From contig NZ_BMLS01000001.1 of the NCBI RefSeq assembly GCF_014645355.1, positions 186,001-250,000 on the forward strand: a stretch of 64,000 nt of DNA. The letters are read 5' to 3'. Each line of letters opens with the position of its first letter. The stretch's first letter is position 1. Both the position numbers and the translations under genes were made by a program. This DNA comes from Bowmanella pacifica (GTDB lineage: Bacteria > Pseudomonadota > Gammaproteobacteria > Enterobacterales > Alteromonadaceae). This document shows, one piece after another, positions 61,433 to 64,000 of the stretch. The notes under the pieces were generated by a model. It searched no databases and was not told the DNA's origin. It saw only the letters and a program-made list of their open reading frames with translations.

Positions 61433-62233
61433 TTAACTAAACACAAAAACTAACAATACCACACCCAACAACAGGCGATAGATGACAAAAGGCAGCATGC
61501 CAATGCGTGAGATCCAAGTTAGGAACAACTTAATACACAAATAAGCACTGACGAAGGAAAAAAGCGCTCCATACAGCATGGCCTGCCAGTCAACAGCATG
61601 TTCGCTGGCCGCTAAATCCAGCGACACCAGTAGGCCCGCCCCCAGGATGGTCGGAATAGACAGTAGAAAAGAGAATCTCGCAGCACTTTCGCGGTCAAGG
61701 CCAGCCATTAAGCCTGCCGTCATGGTAATACCTGAGCGGGATGTGCCCGGAATAATGGCCAGTGCCTGAGCAAAGCCAACAAATAAAGCACTCTTCCAAT
61801 TTAACTGAAAAATGTTTTTATGCTGCTTAGCCTTGGCATCGGCATACCACAGCAGTAAACCAAAAACTATGGTGGTGATAGCAATCACCAGCGCGGAACG
61901 GGAATACACTTCAATGGCAGATTTAAAGGCAAAGCCAAAAATCACCGCAGGGATAGTGGCGACAATCACCCACCAAGCTAACCGGCTATGCTCACTGTGC
62001 TGTCCTTTAAACACCGCCCCCAACCAAGCGCTGATAAGGCGCAGGATATCCTCGCGAAAATACAGCACTACGGCCAGCAAACTGCCAACATGCACTGCCA
62101 CATCAAAGGCTAAGCCCTGGTTATCCCAGCCAAGCAAAGCTGAAGGTAAGATCAGGTGACCAGAGCTAGAAATAGGTAAAAATTCGGTAATCCCCTGAAT
62201 CAGGGCCAGCGCAATAATTTCAATTAACGTCAT
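61433..62233 (-). CDS. uppP: Undecaprenyl-diphosphatase
   Basis: The 266-residue protein has eight predicted membrane helices and the two UppP/BacA motifs: [16 protein letters not shown] near residue 16 (E and SSSGH) and [13 protein letters not shown] near residue 161. It recycles undecaprenyl diphosphate to the monophosphate carrier used by peptidoglycan and the exopolysaccharide systems. Its ATG overlaps the folK stop (ATGA at 62230-62233). The gene order folB-folK-uppP-HIT on the minus strand indicates one transcript. Confidence 0.95.
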   Translation of the reverse strand: MTLIEIIALALIQGITEFLPISSSGHLILPSALLGWDNQGLAFDVAVHVGSLLAVVLYFREDILRLISAWLGAVFKGQHSEHSRLAWWVIVATIPAVIFGFAFKSAIEVYSRSALVIAITTIVFGLLLWYADAKAKQHKNIFQLNWKSALFVGFAQALAIIPGTSRSGITMTAGLMAGLDRESAARFSFLLSIPTILGAGLLVSLDLAASEHAVDWQAMLYGALFSFVSAYLCIKLFLTWISRIGMLPFVIYRLLLGVVLLVFVFS

Positions 62234-62727
62234 AGTGAAGGTTTCCAGTTAAAGTCGACTTTCCATAGCTTCTGGCTGTCCTTGTTATAGTCCTGCCACA
62301 GTTGCTGATAGGAGGTTTGTGCAATGGGGTGACACCGCTGCGGCGCCAATTCCGCTAAAGGCCATAACACAAATGCATTGTGAATAATCTCCGCGCGCGG
62401 CAATTCTACCGGATTGGCTTGCACAAGATCATCATAAAGCAGCAAATCTAAATCCAGGGTACGAGGGGCAAATTTCTTGTCGCCATGCAGACGACCGTTT
62501 TGTCGCTCAATAGTTTTAAGCGTTGCGACAACTTCTTCCACCGACAACTGGGTATGGGCACTGATGACCATATTGAAAAAGGCACTGCCGTCAAACCCTA
62601 CCGCCTCACTTTCATACAAGCTGGAAAGCTGCAGCAAACCGAATACTTCGTACAGCGCATCCAACCCGGCGCGCGTATGTTTTTCGCGTTCGACATTGCT
62701 ACCCAGGCTGATAAAAATCAACGCCAT
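62230..62727 (-). CDS. folK: 2-amino-4-hydroxy-6-hydroxymethyldihydropteridine pyrophosphokinase
   Basis: The 165-residue protein begins [24 protein letters not shown] and contains [13 protein letters not shown] near residue 92, with the two aspartates that bind magnesium, and [22 protein letters not shown] near residue 108, all typical of HPPK. It transfers pyrophosphate from ATP to the pterin in folate synthesis. The start comes directly after the folB stop (62728), so the two folate genes are adjacent without a gap. Confidence 0.95.
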   Translation of the reverse strand: MALIFISLGSNVEREKHTRAGLDALYEVFGLLQLSSLYESEAVGFDGSAFFNMVISAHTQLSVEEVVATLKTIERQNGRLHGDKKFAPRTLDLDLLLYDDLVQANPVELPRAEIIHNAFVLWPLAELAPQRCHPIAQTSYQQLWQDYNKDSQKLWKVDFNWKPSL

Positions 62728-63081
62728 CTAGGGTCGGCTCCGGGTCAACTGAACGGCAACATTTCTGGCATTAGGTAAGATGTCAGGTTTGCTTAGCTTG
62801 AGGGTTATTTCCCGAATTGCAAACTCGGCAAACAACGCATCCAACATGGCCGATGCTAATGCCTCGAGCAACTCAAAACTGCTCTTTTCCGCTACCCGTC
62901 CCAGGCTTTCGGCTACCAGCGCATAATCGATAGTATCTGTTACTTTATCGGTCTGGGCTGCTTGGCTGAGATCACAGCGCAAACACAAGTCGACCAGCAA
63001 AGGACGGGGGGCTTTTCGCTCCCAGTCGTAAACACCAATTAGCGATTCCAGGCGTAGCCCTTCAATATAAATTTTATCCAT
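62728..63081 (-). CDS. folB: Dihydroneopterin aldolase
   Basis: The 117-residue protein begins MDKIYIEGLRLESLIGVYDWER, with the conserved DHNA motif GVYDWERKAPRPLLVDLCL (the catalytic Glu follows Trp), and ends ITLKSKP-like (ITLKLSKPDILPNARNVAV) with the catalytic lysine region near residue 98. It releases glycolaldehyde from dihydroneopterin, the step before FolK. It is the first gene of the folB-folK-uppP-HIT transcript and is divergent from plsY. Confidence 0.95.
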   Translation of the reverse strand: MDKIYIEGLRLESLIGVYDWERKAPRPLLVDLCLRCDLSQAAQTDKVTDTIDYALVAESLGRVAEKSSFELLEALASAMLDALFAEFAIREITLKLSKPDILPNARNVAVQLTRSRP

Positions 63082-63121
63082 AACACATCAGGCCAGTAGA
63101 AATGATGAGATAACTGTTCTT

Positions 63122-63140
63122 TTCGGGTAATCTACCCGAA
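63122..63140. promoter_or_regulatory. Inverted repeat in the folB/plsY divergent spacer
   Basis: TTCGGGTA-atc-TACCCGAA is a perfect 8-bp inverted repeat located 41 nt upstream of the folB start and 99 nt upstream of plsY. Lying between divergent starts it cannot be a usual terminator; an operator is possible. Confidence 0.35.
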
Positions 63141-63238
63141 CAGGAATATGCGCTCACCCTTAATGGCGGGCGACGAATCGCCAAAACAGGGCACGTTGCG
63201 TTGGCGGGCAAGTTTACACAAGGGATCACACAAAGCAA

Positions 63239-63841
63239 ATGACGGCATTGACCTTACTTATGATCACAGCCGCCTATCTGGCAGGCTCAATTTCCAGTGC
63301 GGTGTTGATTTGCAAGATCTTTGCGTTGCCAGATCCCCGCACACAAGGTTCAGGTAACCCAGGCACCACCAATGTGTACCGTATTGGAGGAAGATTTCCT
63401 GCTCTGTTAACCCTGCTTTGCGATGTACTAAAAGGCACTATCCCAGTATGGGGCAGCTACTTTCTTGGCATCGAACCCTTATACCTGGGCTTTATCGCTA
63501 TTGCGGCCTGTTTGGGACATATCTATCCGCTGTTCTTCGGTTTTAACGGTGGTAAAGCCGTTGCCACTGCTCTGGGCACTATGCTGCCCATCGGCTTGGA
63601 TTTATCCGGTTTGCTGATTGCCACCTGGATAGCCACGGTGTTTATTACCGGTTATTCCTCTCTGGCCGCTTTGGTTACTGTGGGGTTAGCCCCTGTATTT
63701 ACTTGGTTTATCAAGCCTCAGTACAGTATCCCTGTCACCATGCTGTCCATTCTGATCATTGCCCGGCATCGCAGCAATATTATTCGCCTGTTTAAAGGCG
63801 AGGAAGGACGTATTTGGGACAAGGGCAAAACCCTGGAATAA
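63239..63841 (+). CDS. plsY: Glycerol-3-phosphate acyltransferase PlsY
   Basis: The 200-residue membrane protein has about five helices and the three PlsY motifs: [14 protein letters not shown] near residue 36 (family SGNxGxTN), [12 protein letters not shown] near residue 60 (with the conserved Lys) and [22 protein letters not shown] near residue 90. It transfers acyl groups from acyl phosphate to glycerol-3-phosphate, the first step of phospholipid synthesis. It stands next to tsaD, as in many gammaproteobacteria, but convergent to it here. Confidence 0.95.
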   Translation: MTALTLLMITAAYLAGSISSAVLICKIFALPDPRTQGSGNPGTTNVYRIGGRFPALLTLLCDVLKGTIPVWGSYFLGIEPLYLGFIAIAACLGHIYPLFFGFNGGKAVATALGTMLPIGLDLSGLLIATWIATVFITGYSSLAALVTVGLAPVFTWFIKPQYSIPVTMLSILIIARHRSNIIRLFKGEEGRIWDKGKTLE

Positions 63842-63846
63842 GGGTT
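63829..63846. terminator. Small hairpin at the plsY stop
   Basis: AACCCT-ggaata-AGGGTT is a perfect 6-bp stem covering the end of plsY; on the minus strand it is followed by TTGCCC after a run of four T. It may serve the convergent tsaD transcript. Confidence 0.35.
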
Positions 63847-63883
63847 CTGTCCGAACCGGGACTTTGCACACAGACTCAGCCGA

Positions 63884-64000
63884 CTAGACTGGCTCAAGGC
63901 TTTCCAAAGGCCATCTGGGCTTAGCCTTAGCACTTAGCCCCTCATGCTGGCCCGCTTTCAATCGCTGCATGCCGGCATAGGCAATCATGGCCCCGTTATC
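63884..64000 (-). CDS. tsaD: tRNA N6-adenosine threonylcarbamoyltransferase (partial, C-terminal end)
   Basis: The last 38 codons and the TAG stop of a minus-strand gene enter the window. The visible peptide begins [17 protein letters not shown], which is the C-terminal signature of TsaD (family form CTDNAAMIA). The rest of the gene lies beyond position 64000. TsaD makes the t6A modification at position 37 of ANN-decoding tRNAs together with TsaB, TsaE and TsaC. Its place beside plsY/folB supports the call. Confidence 0.85.
   Translation of the reverse strand, partial: DNGAMIAYAGMQRLKAGQHEGLSAKAKPRWPLESLEPV

Noticed and set aside
1-64000. CRISPR arrays, tRNA or rRNA genes
   Set aside because: No regularly spaced direct repeats and no cloverleaf or rRNA-like segments were noticed on either strand; a dedicated scan was not possible.

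Overview
The window looks like chromosomal DNA of a marine-type gammaproteobacterium, most likely of the Alteromonadales (Alteromonadaceae-like). The reasons are the order hldE - lpxL-like - TcpQ-like - glnE, the presence of phoB/phoR/pstS, rdgC, DUF3081, plsY/folB/folK/uppP next to tsaD, and a TonB receptor beside a TPR-sulfotransferase. This is inference from gene content; no database search was possible.

Region 1-31.6 kb is one large exopolysaccharide locus of the exosortase A (XrtA/EpsH, PEP-CTERM) type. A minus-strand block at the left (1-4832) carries an aminotransferase-like gene cut by the window edge, a polysaccharide deacetylase, an asparagine-synthase-like protein without the usual N-terminal cysteine, and a glycosyltransferase. 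Two plus-strand genes follow: a small secreted TPR protein and a 1354-residue secreted protein (propeller-like region, FnIII-like, beta-helix, cadherin-like, RTX repeats). A long, tightly coupled minus-strand operon (25406 down to 9894) encodes the initiating sugar transferase, deacetylase, FemAB-like protein, glycosyltransferases, exosortase A fused to an EpsI domain, amidotransferase, CapK-like ligase, a previously unlisted 28-residue membrane peptide, an O-ligase/polymerase and a Wzx-type flippase. Divergent to it, a plus-strand operon (25570-30333) encodes the export lipoprotein, chain-length determinant, tyrosine autokinase and outer-membrane protein; a lone minus-strand ATPase (30519-31559) closes the locus. 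No PEP-CTERM substrate and no PrsK/PrsR regulator lie in the window.

Region 31.7-43.3 kb holds envelope and metabolic housekeeping genes: hldE, an LpxL-type acyltransferase, a TcpQ-like protein, glnE, a DUF350 protein coupled to a voltage-gated-type ion channel, a GIY-YIG protein, a hemolysin III family membrane protein, DUF3081, an iron-sulfur type photolyase and a small outer-membrane barrel.

Region 43.4-51.9 kb is accessory in character: a tiny ribbon-helix-helix protein whose promoter is framed by an inverted repeat, a TPR-sulfotransferase, a TonB-dependent receptor, a BCCT transporter, a MarR regulator and a tandem UspA protein.

Region 51.9-64 kb has the phosphate regulon genes pstS-phoR-phoB with a near-consensus Pho box, a sensor kinase, rdgC, an HDOD protein, an M49-type lipoprotein peptidase, a 264-bp MITE-like element flanked by TA, then a HIT protein, uppP, folK, folB, plsY and the 3' end of tsaD. 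I saw no rRNA, tRNA, CRISPR array or transposase gene.
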